NCBI RefSeq assembly: GCF_018342475.1
Contig: NZ_JAEMUD010000003.1
Span: 248,001 to 312,000 of the forward strand
Reading direction: 5' to 3'
DNA: 64,000 nucleotides
DNA from: Parachlamydia sp. AcF125
Lineage (GTDB): Bacteria; Chlamydiota; Chlamydiia; Chlamydiales; Parachlamydiaceae
In this document: piece by piece, positions 1 through 9,116 of the stretch
How positions within the stretch are numbered: the stretch's first letter is position 1
How the letters are laid out: every line of letters starts with the position of its first letter
Notes under the pieces: model-generated
Database searches by the model: none
What the model was told of the DNA's origin: nothing
The model's input: the letters and a program-made list of their open reading frames with translations, nothing else
Program-made: the position numbers and the translations under genes

Positions 1-2928
1 TAAGGATGAGACATCGCTTCCTACATGCATATTTTTTAAAGTTTGACATACTGCATAAACTTCTTCCCCGTTTTTGCATTTTGGAAGGAGAGATACGATC
101 GCTTTTTTACGATAATCTATGCGTGCTTTCTCTAACTCTTCTTGGATGCTGATAAATCTTTCCGGATGTTTTTTTTGAGAGAATTGAATATAGCGATTAC
201 AAATGTTTCCAAGCCGGCAAAAAAATAAAAAGGGGTCTTTTTTGCCGTAAGCTTGAAAGAAAGCTAAACGGGTGTTAATAAAGGCCAACAATTTGAGAGC
301 AATTGTGGGTTCATTATAAAGCTGCATCAGCAATGCTCTTGGCCTCAAAAGGTGGCGTGTTAATTTTTCTTGCTCTATACCATCTTCTAGAAGCGCTTCC
401 GGTCTTCCTTGGTAATAAGCGAGAATTCTAACCACTTCATCCTGTAAAACAGCGCTTGTAATATAAGCGTCTCTTATTTCTTCATCCGCCGTTTTTTGCA
501 TAAGCACGTTCTGTTTCAAGCCATAAAAGTGTGTTTTAAAATTATTTTTAACATCATGGTTTATTAGTGACAGCTGTGGCCAATAGATATCCTCTTCAAC
601 TCCTAAGGGCAGAGAGTTAAAAAATCGATAGCGGAAGAATAGTTCTAAAAGATAATCTTCCTCCTTTTGTAATGGCAAGAATAGAGGAATGCAAAGCCTG
701 ACAGTTAAATTCTCGGCAGCATTTTTTAAGGAGAAAGCCATGACATCTTTTGTGGTTAGAGGAGAGACGGTATCCATTTTAAAAACGACTTCTCCACGCA
801 TATTCATAGGGAATTGCAATAAACCAGTCGCAAAGTAAGAAAGCTGTCGAAGGTAAAGCACGCTTGCAGGGAGTAGCTTTCGGCCACCTGTTTGCTCTTC
901 AAAAAACGCCGCAAGACGCTTCTCATAGGTATCTAGACCTCTTGCTTCCAATTCTTTAGAGACGCTGGAGGTATACATCCAATTCAAGTAATATTGTGTT
1001 TCTGGGTTTACCTCTCTTTTATCTATCGTTAGCTCCCCCCACCGCGAAGAAAGAGAAAAAATGGAATTCTTGTTAATCTTTTTCAACTTTTTTAGAGAAA
1101 CAGTTTGCATAATATCTACATCTGAAGGAGCTAACGCTTGCAAAACTTCCTGTAATTTTTGCTGATCAGAGGGGTCTTCAAAGGTAAAATGAGGAGATTG
1201 AGCGAATGCGATGAAGGCCGAAGAATCTAAAGTATAGCCTTGTAAAAAATTATCTGGCTGCCTTCGAGCCAAATACTCTCCAATCACTAAGGAAATATGG
1301 CTCCCAATAATCATACGAGGCAGAAACAATTCGGACTCCAAACAGTATTTGGCTGAAATGCCGAAAAGCAACTCTAGACATTGGGTGATTTGACCCTCTG
1401 GAACTCCATTCCAAAAATTTCTGCCCTCGAGGTTATAGGGTAGAGGAAGGGCATACAAAAATCTAGACACCGATTCAACCACTTGATAGGGGTTTTTAGA
1501 CGCTGAAGCAAACGCCTCAATCTCTTCTTTTCCTTTTATTAAAGCTTCTAAGACATTCTGAGGGGTAATATCCGCAATCTTTTCGAAAGGGATAGGTGGC
1601 AAGCTTACATCCCCGCCTCCTTCATAAAGAGAGCTGGATGGCACAAGTTTTCCACTCGCAGCCGGATGAGTGAAATTGGCCCTCACTAAAATTTGGGGTT
1701 CCGGTAAATCGTAAGAAAGTAATGCACTTGGCCTAAAAGAGAAATGCTGCCGCTTTTTTTCAGCAAGGCGCTGTTTGATATCCATTTGCGTATAGGCACA
1801 AGCTTCACATTCTGCCTCTGTTAAAAGATTGTCTGCCCGCATTTTTAAAGCATCACGAGCCAACTTACTGCTCACTTCTGAAATTAACTTGTGAGAAGTG
1901 CGAGTCCAAGGAGTTTGGGGGTCAAAAAAATACAGGCACGCATCTACAAGAGATTGTTTTCGATAAGCAAACTTGACTTTCCTATAGGCTTCCAATGCGC
2001 CCATTTTCTCCCGGTATGTTTTTGCACGATCCAAAAACTTAGAACGCAAAACTCCAAACAAGGCTTCCATTGTGCAAGAGCCAGAATGTTGAGGCTTGCG
2101 CATTAGCTCTGGAGTGTTGGAAATAGAAGAAGCGGTACGCTTTCCTTTTAAATAGGCTAACAGCCCTGCATAAATAGATTGAGCAGAAAAATTTAAGGAA
2201 CGATCAAAGAAAGGAAGAGTTTGCAGCTCGATAAGGGCTTGGAAAAATTCATGCTGACAGATTTGTCTTGAATGGATTTTTTCAGCTTTTAACTTAACAT
2301 CAGCCCTTCGAACCCCTCTTTCGATGATTCCCTCGTGATACTCGAGTCCCTTCCCTGTATTGTAAACGGCTAGGGAATAAGAGTTCTTATTTTTTTGGAT
2401 AAGATAAAAAAGGGTATGCCCACCTTCGAGGCAATTGATCCACCCTCCCGGCAAAAGTAAATTTTCCCCCTCCTTCATGTGGGAGACATGCTGTACGAGC
2501 TCCTCTGCCAGTTTGGAAATTTTATCGGGAAACTTCTCCCTATCACTCAAAAGGTCCTGAATGCCCCGTGCCCAAGGAAGGCAGTTCTCAAATAACTCCA
2601 GATCTGCAAGGTTGCTTTTATTAAAACCTGCCCGCTTCATACAATCAATAAAACGAGTGAGCGTCGCTATGTTTGTCAGCCCTTCAAGAGAAGAATTTTT
2701 GATAAATGGATCGCCCGATTCGTTTGCAAACAATAAAATTTGAAAGGTATCCGATCGAGGAGCCCCAGCTGCTTTGGCTAGCCATGATAATTCCTCTATT
2801 TTTTCCTGCGAAAGCTGCTTCTCAATCAGGGGGGGATTTTGTTCTAATTCCTCTTTTAGCCGGGGAGAAAAAGAATTGGGAAAAAAGACAGACCCATTTG
2901 ACGTAGAATTATAAATAGAAAAAACCAT
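1..2928 (-). CDS. Very large protein with CE-clan cysteine-protease-like motif, 3' end cut by window edge
   Basis: One uninterrupted reading frame runs from an ATG at 2928 to base 1 (976 codons) with no stop, so the C-terminus lies outside the window. Residues 150-290 hold the recognisable part: GGW...GGH with His171, two predicted strands, Asn190 in YNTG, then Gln280 and Cys285 in QHSGSC. The order His-Asn-Gln-Cys, the 19-residue His-Asn spacing and the Gln-x4-Cys spacing resemble clan CE cysteine proteases (Ulp1, adenain, YopJ, ChlaDub). The stretch between Asn190 and Gln280 is longer than usual for that clan. The remaining ~690 residues look mixed helical, without a recognised domain. No signal peptide or membrane segment is seen. 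It is divergent from the murein operon. Inference: a secreted host-directed protease or acyltransferase-like effector. That the frame codes is likely; the function is uncertain. Confidence 0.72.
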   Translation of the reverse strand, partial: MVFSIYNSTSNGSVFFPNSFSPRLKEELEQNPPLIEKQLSQEKIEELSWLAKAAGAPRSDTFQILLFANESGDPFIKNSSLEGLTNIATLTRFIDCMKRAGFNKSNLADLELFENCLPWARGIQDLLSDREKFPDKISKLAEELVQHVSHMKEGENLLLPGGWINCLEGGHTLFYLIQKNKNSYSLAVYNTGKGLEYHEGIIERGVRRADVKLKAEKIHSRQICQHEFFQALIELQTLPFFDRSLNFSAQSIYAGLLAYLKGKRTASSISNTPELMRKPQHSGSCTMEALFGVLRSKFLDRAKTYREKMGALEAYRKVKFAYRKQSLVDACLYFFDPQTPWTRTSHKLISEVSSKLARDALKMRADNLLTEAECEACAYTQMDIKQRLAEKKRQHFSFRPSALLSYDLPEPQILVRANFTHPAASGKLVPSSSLYEGGGDVSLPPIPFEKIADITPQNVLEALIKGKEEIEAFASASKNPYQVVESVSRFLYALPLPYNLEGRNFWNGVPEGQITQCLELLFGISAKYCLESELFLPRMIIGSHISLVIGEYLARRQPDNFLQGYTLDSSAFIAFAQSPHFTFEDPSDQQKLQEVLQALAPSDVDIMQTVSLKKLKKINKNSIFSLSSRWGELTIDKREVNPETQYYLNWMYTSSVSKELEARGLDTYEKRLAAFFEEQTGGRKLLPASVLYLRQLSYFATGLLQFPMNMRGEVVFKMDTVSPLTTKDVMAFSLKNAAENLTVRLCIPLFLPLQKEEDYLLELFFRYRFFNSLPLGVEEDIYWPQLSLINHDVKNNFKTHFYGLKQNVLMQKTADEEIRDAYITSAVLQDEVVRILAYYQGRPEALLEDGIEQEKLTRHLLRPRALLMQLYNEPTIALKLLAFINTRLAFFQAYGKKDPFLFFCRLGNICNRYIQFSQKKHPERFISIQEELEKARIDYRKKAIVSLLPKCKNGEEVYAVCQTLKNMHVGSDVSSL

Positions 2929-3467
2929 ACACTCCCCCGCACTTAAAAAAGTAGGCTTTTTGCAGAAAATTTCAAAAAAACCCCTTTCTCTAACTAAAAA
3001 TCAAGATAAATAACACCTGCTTATCCTTGAAAAGAGCGGATGAGAAAGAAGCTTCGGACGACGTATATGCAAAAGAATCCTTTCTCCCCTGCCCTCAATG
3101 AGCAATTGAGTTCCATTATACTTGAAAATTGTGATGCATGCAATGTACAATCGGTCTAATATAGAGCGAGGGAATCCTTAGCCTCATAGCTGAAACCTTG
3201 GCATAACCAAAAATTAATTTTTATCCCCTGCTCGCCGAAAGGCAAAAATTAAGCTGCATTCCGCATCTGGGCAATTTAACATACGTCCTAAAAATTGAGA
3301 GATAGATTAGTCGAAGATGCCCAAAGGGCGTAAAACAAGGCAATAGTATAGAATTTTAGGGAGTGACAAAAGAGGAAGCTAGAGGATTTCATGACGTTTC
3401 CTTCCCGCGAGAATGGAATTTTCATCTTTAGAAATTCTCTTTCTCAAATGAAATTTTACATAAACCC
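2929..3467. other. Divergent intergenic region upstream of pbp3
   Basis: This 539-base gap must hold promoters for the divergent large gene and for the murein operon. No open frame of note, tRNA or clear sigma-66 promoter pair is seen. In Chlamydia an rsmH-ftsL-like pair precedes pbp3; neither is visible here. The stretch looks like decayed DNA. Confidence 0.5.
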
Positions 3468-5498
3468 ATGAAAAATCTGATGCCTCCGAAAATTTCTTTA
3501 GCTGATCGCAAGCGACTGGTTGTCTTAGCCGTTTTTATCTTCAGCTTGCTAGCTTTGTTAATTGTGCAATTTTATAATATTCAAATTATCCAAGGAGAAA
3601 AATGGGCACAAGTAGCTAAAAAACAACATTTTTTTACCATTGATGAACCCTTTGTTCGGGGAAGCTTTATCTCCAATACTTTCCTAGAGCGTGGACATGC
3701 TGAGCCTGCCCAGAAATTTGTGGTCGATATTCAAAAATTTCATCTCCATATTGATCCTGTTTCTATCCCTGAACCGCACCGCGATCCAATTGCGCAGTAC
3801 TTGCTTGAAAATTTAACCCTTCCTCCTACAGAAAAAGCTGCTTTGCGCAGCCAGCTTGACGTTAAAAGCCGAAATCGTAAATTAGCCATGTGGTTAGACT
3901 CTAAGGTGCAAGAACAGCTATCAAAATGGTGGCTCAGCTATGCCAAACAACATAAAATTGCTCGCAATGCGCTTTTTTTCATCTCCGATTACCAGCGATC
4001 TTATCCTTTTGGAAAGCTTCTTGGGCAAGTTTTACATACTATTCAAAACCAAAAAGATGAAGCCACCAAACAAGCCCTCCCTACAGGAGGATTAGAGCTT
4101 AAATTTAATCCATTTTTACAAGGAAAGCAGGGGAAAAGGCTTCTCATGCGCTCCCCCAGACATTCTTTCGAAACCGGTGAAATCATTACCCCTCCAGAAA
4201 ATGGAGCCGATGTTTATTTAACCATTAATCATTGCCTTCAAGCGATCGCGGAAGAAGAACTGGCAAAAGGGGTAAAAAAATGTAAGGGCAAAGCGGGCTG
4301 GGCTGTGATTATGGAGCCTCGCACCGGGGAAATTCTGGCTTTAGCTCAATACCCTTTCTTCTATCCACCTGATTATCAGAAATACTTTAATGATCCAACC
4401 CTGACTGAGCACACTAAAATCAAAGCAGTCACCGACGCCAACGAACCGGGTTCTGTCATAAAACCTTTTACCCTTGCCACAGCCTTAATAGCAAATGAGC
4501 AGATGAGTGAAAGGGGATTACCTCCTATTTTTGACCCAGAAGAAATGATCCCTACCGCCAAGGGACATTTTCCTGGCAGGTCTAAAGATTTAAAAGATTT
4601 AAGCTTTCATCAATATCTCAACATGTATATGGCGTTGCAAAAATCTACCAATATTTACATGGCCCGCATTATTGAACGGGTCATCAATCGGCTCGGGAAT
4701 GAATGGTACCGAAATGTCTTATCGGAAACTTTTAAATTTGGCCAAAAAACAAACATCGAATTGCCTTCTGAAAGTCCTGGCTTACTGCCTAGAATAGGGA
4801 AAAAACATCCAAATGGAGCTTTAGAATGGTCTACACCTACCCCTTTTTCTTTGGCAATTGGGCATAATATCCAACTGAATAGCATCCAAATTGCGCGTGC
4901 TTATGCTATGCTTGCAAACGGCGGCTATCTCGTCGAACCCACTTTGATTAGAAAGATTGTGAAAAAAAACGCGGACGGTACAGAAACCCTAGTTCTGGAT
5001 CATACGAATCCCGCCAGGTTGCATAAATTTCCGCAAGTCCTATCAAAACCGATTGTCAATGAAGTAGTGAAAGCCATGAAATATGTCACTAAACCGGGAG
5101 GGTCGGGACAAAAAGGAGATATCTGGGGTTATACGGAAGTAGGCAAAACAAGTACAGCCGAGAAAGTGGTAAATGGAGTATATTCAAAAACTCAAAACAT
5201 TGCTACATTTGTAGGATTTACCCCGATTGATAAGCCCGCTTTTGTGCTGCTTGTGACGATTGAAGAGCCCGAATGCTGCTATATCCCTGGAATTGGCAAG
5301 AATTCTCGCGGAGGTGTTGCAACAGCCCCCGTCTTTAGAGAGATCGCGATGAAGTCCTTAGAATATTTAGGCATTAAGCCCGATGACCCTTTTGGATACC
5401 CGCTGGGAGACCCTAGACGCGATAGTGAAAAAGCTCACTGGATGCAAGAAACACGAAAGTTGCAAGAAATGTATGAAAAGTGGAATAACAAGGCATAA
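3468..5498 (+). CDS. pbp3: Class B penicillin-binding protein (FtsI/PBP3-type transpeptidase)
   Basis: Transpeptidase that cross-links peptidoglycan at the division plane from the periplasmic side. The 676-residue protein has a cytoplasmic N-terminus, one membrane anchor near residues 17-38, a dimerisation region, then the transpeptidase domain. All three active-site motifs are present: Ser329-x-x-Lys332 (in PGSVIKPF), Ser393-Thr-Asn395, and Lys560-Thr-Ser562. It leads pbp3-murE-amiA, an order shared with Chlamydia, and murE begins 25 bases after its stop. It is longer than E. coli FtsI (588 residues), as is usual for chlamydial PBP3. The ATG at 3468 sits just before the basic residues that precede the anchor; the ribosome-binding site is weak. 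Family assignment is secure; the FtsI-like rather than PBP2-like role is inferred from synteny. Confidence 0.93.
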   Translation: MKNLMPPKISLADRKRLVVLAVFIFSLLALLIVQFYNIQIIQGEKWAQVAKKQHFFTIDEPFVRGSFISNTFLERGHAEPAQKFVVDIQKFHLHIDPVSIPEPHRDPIAQYLLENLTLPPTEKAALRSQLDVKSRNRKLAMWLDSKVQEQLSKWWLSYAKQHKIARNALFFISDYQRSYPFGKLLGQVLHTIQNQKDEATKQALPTGGLELKFNPFLQGKQGKRLLMRSPRHSFETGEIITPPENGADVYLTINHCLQAIAEEELAKGVKKCKGKAGWAVIMEPRTGEILALAQYPFFYPPDYQKYFNDPTLTEHTKIKAVTDANEPGSVIKPFTLATALIANEQMSERGLPPIFDPEEMIPTAKGHFPGRSKDLKDLSFHQYLNMYMALQKSTNIYMARIIERVINRLGNEWYRNVLSETFKFGQKTNIELPSESPGLLPRIGKKHPNGALEWSTPTPFSLAIGHNIQLNSIQIARAYAMLANGGYLVEPTLIRKIVKKNADGTETLVLDHTNPARLHKFPQVLSKPIVNEVVKAMKYVTKPGGSGQKGDIWGYTEVGKTSTAEKVVNGVYSKTQNIATFVGFTPIDKPAFVLLVTIEEPECCYIPGIGKNSRGGVATAPVFREIAMKSLEYLGIKPDDPFGYPLGDPRRDSEKAHWMQETRKLQEMYEKWNNKA

Positions 5499-5523
5499 AA
5501 ATCAAAAATGTGTGCAAGTTTCT

Positions 5524-7005
5524 ATGAAATTAAAAAAACTCCTTAAAGGCATTCCCGTTTTGCAAGTTAAAGGCTCCAAAGAGATTGAAATTTCTGGCGT
5601 ATGTGCTAATTCGCAATTAATCGCCCCGGGGAATCTATTTATCGCCAAGAAAGGATTAAAATTTGATGGTAACTTGTATATCCCTGAAGCCATTAACCAC
5701 GGAGCAATTGCTATTGTCACAGATATTTACGATCCCACTTTGAAAGAAGTCACGCAGATCATTTGCAAGGATGTAGCAGAAGTTGAAGGGCAATTTTCGG
5801 CCAATTTTTACCAAATGCCCTCGCAAGACTTGTTCACTGTGGGAATTACAGGCACTAATGGGAAAACAACCACTTCGTTTTTGGTTAAACATTTGTTGGA
5901 GCAACTTAATATACCCTGTGGTTTAATCGGCACCATTGAGTATATTTTGGGAAGATATCGCTACAAAGCCTCTCACACCACTCCTGATGTTCATTCAAAC
6001 CACCGCATGCTACGGGAAATGGTGCACCAAGGCTGCCAAGCTGCTGTGATGGAGGTTACTTCTCATGCGCTTGACCAAAAAAGGGTGGAATACATCGATT
6101 TCGATACCGCCATTTATACCAATTTGACTCAAGATCATTTAGATTACCATTACACCATGGAAAGGTACGCCGACACAAAACGTAAGCTCTTTCTGCAATT
6201 AGATCAAATTCCCTCAAAAAAAAATAAAAAAATTATCGCCAACCAGGATTGCCCTTGGGTTAAAACAATTCTAAAAGACATAAAAACCCCCATCTTTACT
6301 TTTGGAATTAATCACCCAGCAGATTTGCGTGCCTATCCCACCTCTTTTAAGCCTCATGGAACTTACCTGGAATTAGGCTACCAAGGGTGCAACTATCCAG
6401 CCTTTTTCCCCCTCATTGGACGATTCAATATTTACAATTGCTTGGCAGCTATAGCTGTTGGACTAACTCGCCATGTCCCCCTCGAAAAATTAATTGAGCT
6501 AGCTCAAACCTTTCCACCCCCTCCAGGAAGATTAGAACCGGTTACTAACGAAATAGGTTTAAATCTTTTCGTCGATTTTGCCCATACAGAAGATGCGTTG
6601 TATAATGCCTTAGAATGTTTAACAGAATTAAAAAAAGGGAAAATCATCACCGTGTTTGGATGTGGCGGCGATCGGGATAAATCCAAAAGAGCCAAGATGG
6701 CTAAAGCAAGCGCCACTTTTTCCGATTTAACCATTGTCACTTCCGATAACCCACGCTCAGAAGAACCGTTAAAAATTATTCAAGACATTGTGCAAGGCTT
6801 TCAAGCGCCCGCCCATTATCTGGTGCAACCCGATCGGTATTCTGCTATTGCACTTGCCATCGAAAAAGCTCATCCAGGCGATATTATTTTAATTGCAGGC
6901 AAAGGGCATGAAAATACCCAAATTTTTGCTCATCAGACCGTAGAATTTGATGATCGAAAAGTTGCTAAAGAAATTTGTACTAAAATGTCTCTTAACACCC
7001 CCTAA
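5524..7005 (+). CDS. murE: UDP-MurNAc-tripeptide synthetase (meso-diaminopimelate-adding)
   Basis: Cytoplasmic ATP-dependent ligase that adds the third amino acid to UDP-MurNAc-L-Ala-D-Glu. Seen: ATP loop GTNGKTT (residues 110-116), SHTTPD and EVTSHALDQ motifs, the TNLTQDHLDYH region, a lysine-rich YADTKRKL segment where family members carry a carbamylated lysine, and C-terminal Asp408-Asn-Pro-Arg411, the signature of enzymes that add meso-diaminopimelate. Length 493 residues, normal for the family. The frame is open further upstream inside pbp3, but ATG 5524, after the pbp3 stop, starts the family-like sequence (MKLKKLL). It is co-directional with pbp3 and amiA and probably co-transcribed. 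Confidence 0.95.
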   Translation: MKLKKLLKGIPVLQVKGSKEIEISGVCANSQLIAPGNLFIAKKGLKFDGNLYIPEAINHGAIAIVTDIYDPTLKEVTQIICKDVAEVEGQFSANFYQMPSQDLFTVGITGTNGKTTTSFLVKHLLEQLNIPCGLIGTIEYILGRYRYKASHTTPDVHSNHRMLREMVHQGCQAAVMEVTSHALDQKRVEYIDFDTAIYTNLTQDHLDYHYTMERYADTKRKLFLQLDQIPSKKNKKIIANQDCPWVKTILKDIKTPIFTFGINHPADLRAYPTSFKPHGTYLELGYQGCNYPAFFPLIGRFNIYNCLAAIAVGLTRHVPLEKLIELAQTFPPPPGRLEPVTNEIGLNLFVDFAHTEDALYNALECLTELKKGKIITVFGCGGDRDKSKRAKMAKASATFSDLTIVTSDNPRSEEPLKIIQDIVQGFQAPAHYLVQPDRYSAIALAIEKAHPGDIILIAGKGHENTQIFAHQTVEFDDRKVAKEICTKMSLNTP

Positions 7006-7021
7006 TCCCTCAACAACACAA

Positions 7022-7750
7022 ATGAACTCTATTTTTTCAAAAACCCATTTTGTCATTTTTAGCTTGCTAATTTCACTGCAATTAGTTTCTTGTAGTCACC
7101 GCCCCTCCTCCCACTTGGATGAATACCGCATAGGGATGCAAGAGCCCACTTTAATTGCTTATTCTCCAGTCAGTAAAAGGCACCATGCCAAAAAACTGAT
7201 TGTTATCGATGCAGGACATGGAGGGGATGATGCGGGCGCCGAAGCCACAAATTACACAGAAAAACATCTCAACCTTGCCACGGCACGGCTTTTGCGCGTT
7301 TATTTAAAGCAGCTCGGCTACTCAACAGCCATGACTCGCGATGCGGATTTTTTTGTTTCCCTTGATAAAAGGGCTTCATTTGCAAACTCCAAAAATCCAG
7401 TCCTTTTTGTCAGCTTACATTACAATTCAGCCCCTAACAAAAAAGCGGAAGGGATCGAAGTTTACTATTACCACTCAGAGAAAGACAAAAAAAGGACAAC
7501 TCAGTCAAAGATCTTGGCCAACTCTGTTTTAGAGAAAGTCATTCAAGCGACTTCTGCTAAATCGCGTGGCATCCGAGCAGGAAATTTTGCAGTGATCAGA
7601 GAAACTCATATGCCTGCAATTCTGGTGGAAGGGGGATTTTTAACCAATGAAAAGGAAGTCAAGAATATTAAAGATCCTGTTTATTTAAAAAAGCTTGCAT
7701 GGGGAGTGGCTCAAGGGATTGCGCAATACCTCAGCACACATGCAGGATGA
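7022..7750 (+). CDS. amiA: N-acetylmuramoyl-L-alanine amidase, lipoprotein (Amidase_3)
   Basis: Zinc amidase that cuts the bond between MurNAc and L-Ala during cell separation and murein turnover. From ATG 7022 (242 residues) the N-terminus is a lipoprotein signal with lipobox LVSC, acylated cysteine Cys24. Catalytic features: His66 (AGHGG), Glu80 (TEKHLNL), His133 (LHYNSA) as zinc ligands, and Glu203 (VEGGF) as general base. There is no separate regulatory or AMIN domain, so this is a minimal enzyme. A longer start at 6947 would overlap murE and spoil the lipobox signal. In Chlamydia amiA also follows murE. Confidence 0.92.
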   Translation: MNSIFSKTHFVIFSLLISLQLVSCSHRPSSHLDEYRIGMQEPTLIAYSPVSKRHHAKKLIVIDAGHGGDDAGAEATNYTEKHLNLATARLLRVYLKQLGYSTAMTRDADFFVSLDKRASFANSKNPVLFVSLHYNSAPNKKAEGIEVYYYHSEKDKKRTTQSKILANSVLEKVIQATSAKSRGIRAGNFAVIRETHMPAILVEGGFLTNEKEVKNIKDPVYLKKLAWGVAQGIAQYLSTHAG

Positions 7751-7751
7751 T

Positions 7752-7825
7752 TGTCCTCGGCGCGATTCGAACGCGCGACCTGTTGCTTAGGAGGCAACCG
7801 CTCTATCCTGCTGAGCTACGAGAAC
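7752..7825 (-). tRNA. tRNA-Arg (anticodon CCT)
   Basis: Reading the minus strand, a 74-nt cloverleaf folds with a 7-bp acceptor stem (GTTCTCG with CGAGGAC), D arm GCTC/GAGC, anticodon stem GTTGC/GCAAC with loop CTCCTAA, and T arm GCGCG-TTCGAAT-CGCGC. Anticodon CCT reads AGG. The discriminator base is A and CCA is not encoded. It lies convergent to amiA, one base beyond its stop. Confidence 0.96.
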
Positions 7826-8231
7826 AGCGACAAAAACTTATAGATTAATTCAAAATCTGCTTTCTCTCAAGCCTTTTTCATAGATTTTTGCTACTTTAAA
7901 AAATTGTTGACGAAATTCTCCCTTGATCTCCGCAGCATGCCCATTTATGCAGAAGCAATGGACGGCTTAATTCAAAAAAATCGCGTGAAAGTTTTAAAAA
8001 GGTAGGTTGGCACCATTGACCTAAAATTCAACCAAGTAAAACAACCAATAAATCCTTCTTTTCCATTTACCTTCAAGCAACCAACTTAGCCAAAATCTTT
8101 CGTTCACACCGTTTTCAACACCGATTGATTGGAAGCCGTTTGAAGAAGAGTTTTCTAACCATGTCAGGCACGCTGCTCCTATATTTTGTTCGAAATACAG
8201 GAACAATCGAAAACTTAAAGTCTTAAAATTA
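7826..8231. other. Decayed intergenic DNA, possible transposase fragment
   Basis: There is no convincing gene. On the plus strand at about 8085-8229 one frame reads ...PIDWKPFEEEF..., which faintly resembles the N-terminal IDW motif of IS5-family transposases. Stops interrupt it upstream and no catalytic DDE region follows. An overlapping minus-strand frame (8021-8314) continues out of the adjacent repeat gene's 3' end in another frame and looks like chance. Confidence 0.3.
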
Positions 8232-9116
8232 TTACGAGCACCTATTCTTAAGTTCTTGCTTAAGCTCTTCACTAGCATACTCAAGCGCCCCCTCATACTG
8301 CTTAACAGCAGCAAGTACTACGCTCCTATCGTTTTTAAGCTCTTCGCTGGCATACTCAAGCGCCCGCCCATCCTGCTGAACAGCGGCAAGCACTACGCCC
8401 CTATCGTTTTTAAGCTCTTCGCTGGCATACTTAAGCGCGCCCCCCTTCTGCTGAACAGCGGCAAACACTACTTCTCTATCGTTTTTAAGCTTTTCGCTGG
8501 CATCCTTAAGCGCGCGCCCCTTCTGCTGAACAGCGGCAAGCACTACTTCTCTATCGTTTTTAAGCTCTTCGCTGGCATACTCAAGAGCCCACCCATACTG
8601 CTGAACAGCGGCAAGCACTATGTCCCTATCGCTTTTAAGCTGTTCGCTGGCAAACTGAAGCGTCCACCCCTGCTGCTGAACAACAGCCAGTATGAAATCC
8701 CTATCACCTTTAAGCTGTGCGCTGGCAAACAGAAGCGCCCCCCCATACTGCTTAACAGCGGCAAGCACTACTTCTCTATCGTTTTTAAGCTGTGCGCTGG
8801 CAAACTGAAGCATCCACCCCTTCTGCTGAACAGCGGCAAGCATGAAATTTCTATTGTTATATTTCCTGATAGCAAAATCGTAAATTCCTACAATAATATT
8901 TCCTACAATAGGTATTAATAGGATAATACAGCGGGAATAGCTTTTTTGGTGTAAATGCTCGTAGTAGCGTTTTTTTGAACTATCTGCTTTTTGCTTTGTG
9001 GGAAGAACCCTATATTTCTGAAATAAATCAATCAAATTAGTGGCTGTACTTACAATTGGAATGTAGTCAGATATATGATCCAATTTTATTAAAAAGCTAA
9101 CGCTATTTGTGCTCAT
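8232..9116 (-). CDS. DUF4116 repeat protein with N-terminal membrane segment
   Basis: 294 residues. The N-terminal 85 residues contain one hydrophobic segment (about 60-78, IILLIPIVGNIIVGIYDF) that could anchor the protein. From about residue 88 there are eight 25-residue repeats of the form DREVVLAAVQQ.G.AL.YAS..LKN, matching the DUF4116 repeat found in many copies in amoeba-associated bacteria. The DNA shows the same 75-base periodicity. The C-terminus is short and charged (ELKNRCS). No enzymatic motif is present; the repeats are probably a helical binding scaffold. It stands alone in decayed DNA between tRNA-Arg and gnd. Inference: accessory, possibly secreted or inclusion-associated; function unknown. 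Confidence 0.8.
   Translation of the reverse strand: MSTNSVSFLIKLDHISDYIPIVSTATNLIDLFQKYRVLPTKQKADSSKKRYYEHLHQKSYSRCIILLIPIVGNIIVGIYDFAIRKYNNRNFMLAAVQQKGWMLQFASAQLKNDREVVLAAVKQYGGALLFASAQLKGDRDFILAVVQQQGWTLQFASEQLKSDRDIVLAAVQQYGWALEYASEELKNDREVVLAAVQQKGRALKDASEKLKNDREVVFAAVQQKGGALKYASEELKNDRGVVLAAVQQDGRALEYASEELKNDRSVVLAAVKQYEGALEYASEELKQELKNRCS

Noticed and set aside
3300-3467. Possible small ORF starting at ATG 3391 upstream of pbp3
   Set aside because: Short, no ribosome-binding site, and out of register with any recognisable product.
8250-8850. 75-base direct repeats, CRISPR considered
   Set aside because: In frame and encode the 25-residue DUF4116 repeat.
8256-8918. 220-codon plus-strand frame with repeats (LKRPPILLNSGKHY...)
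   Set aside because: It is the antisense of the DUF4116 repeats; it stays open only because the 75-base repeat has no stop in that frame.
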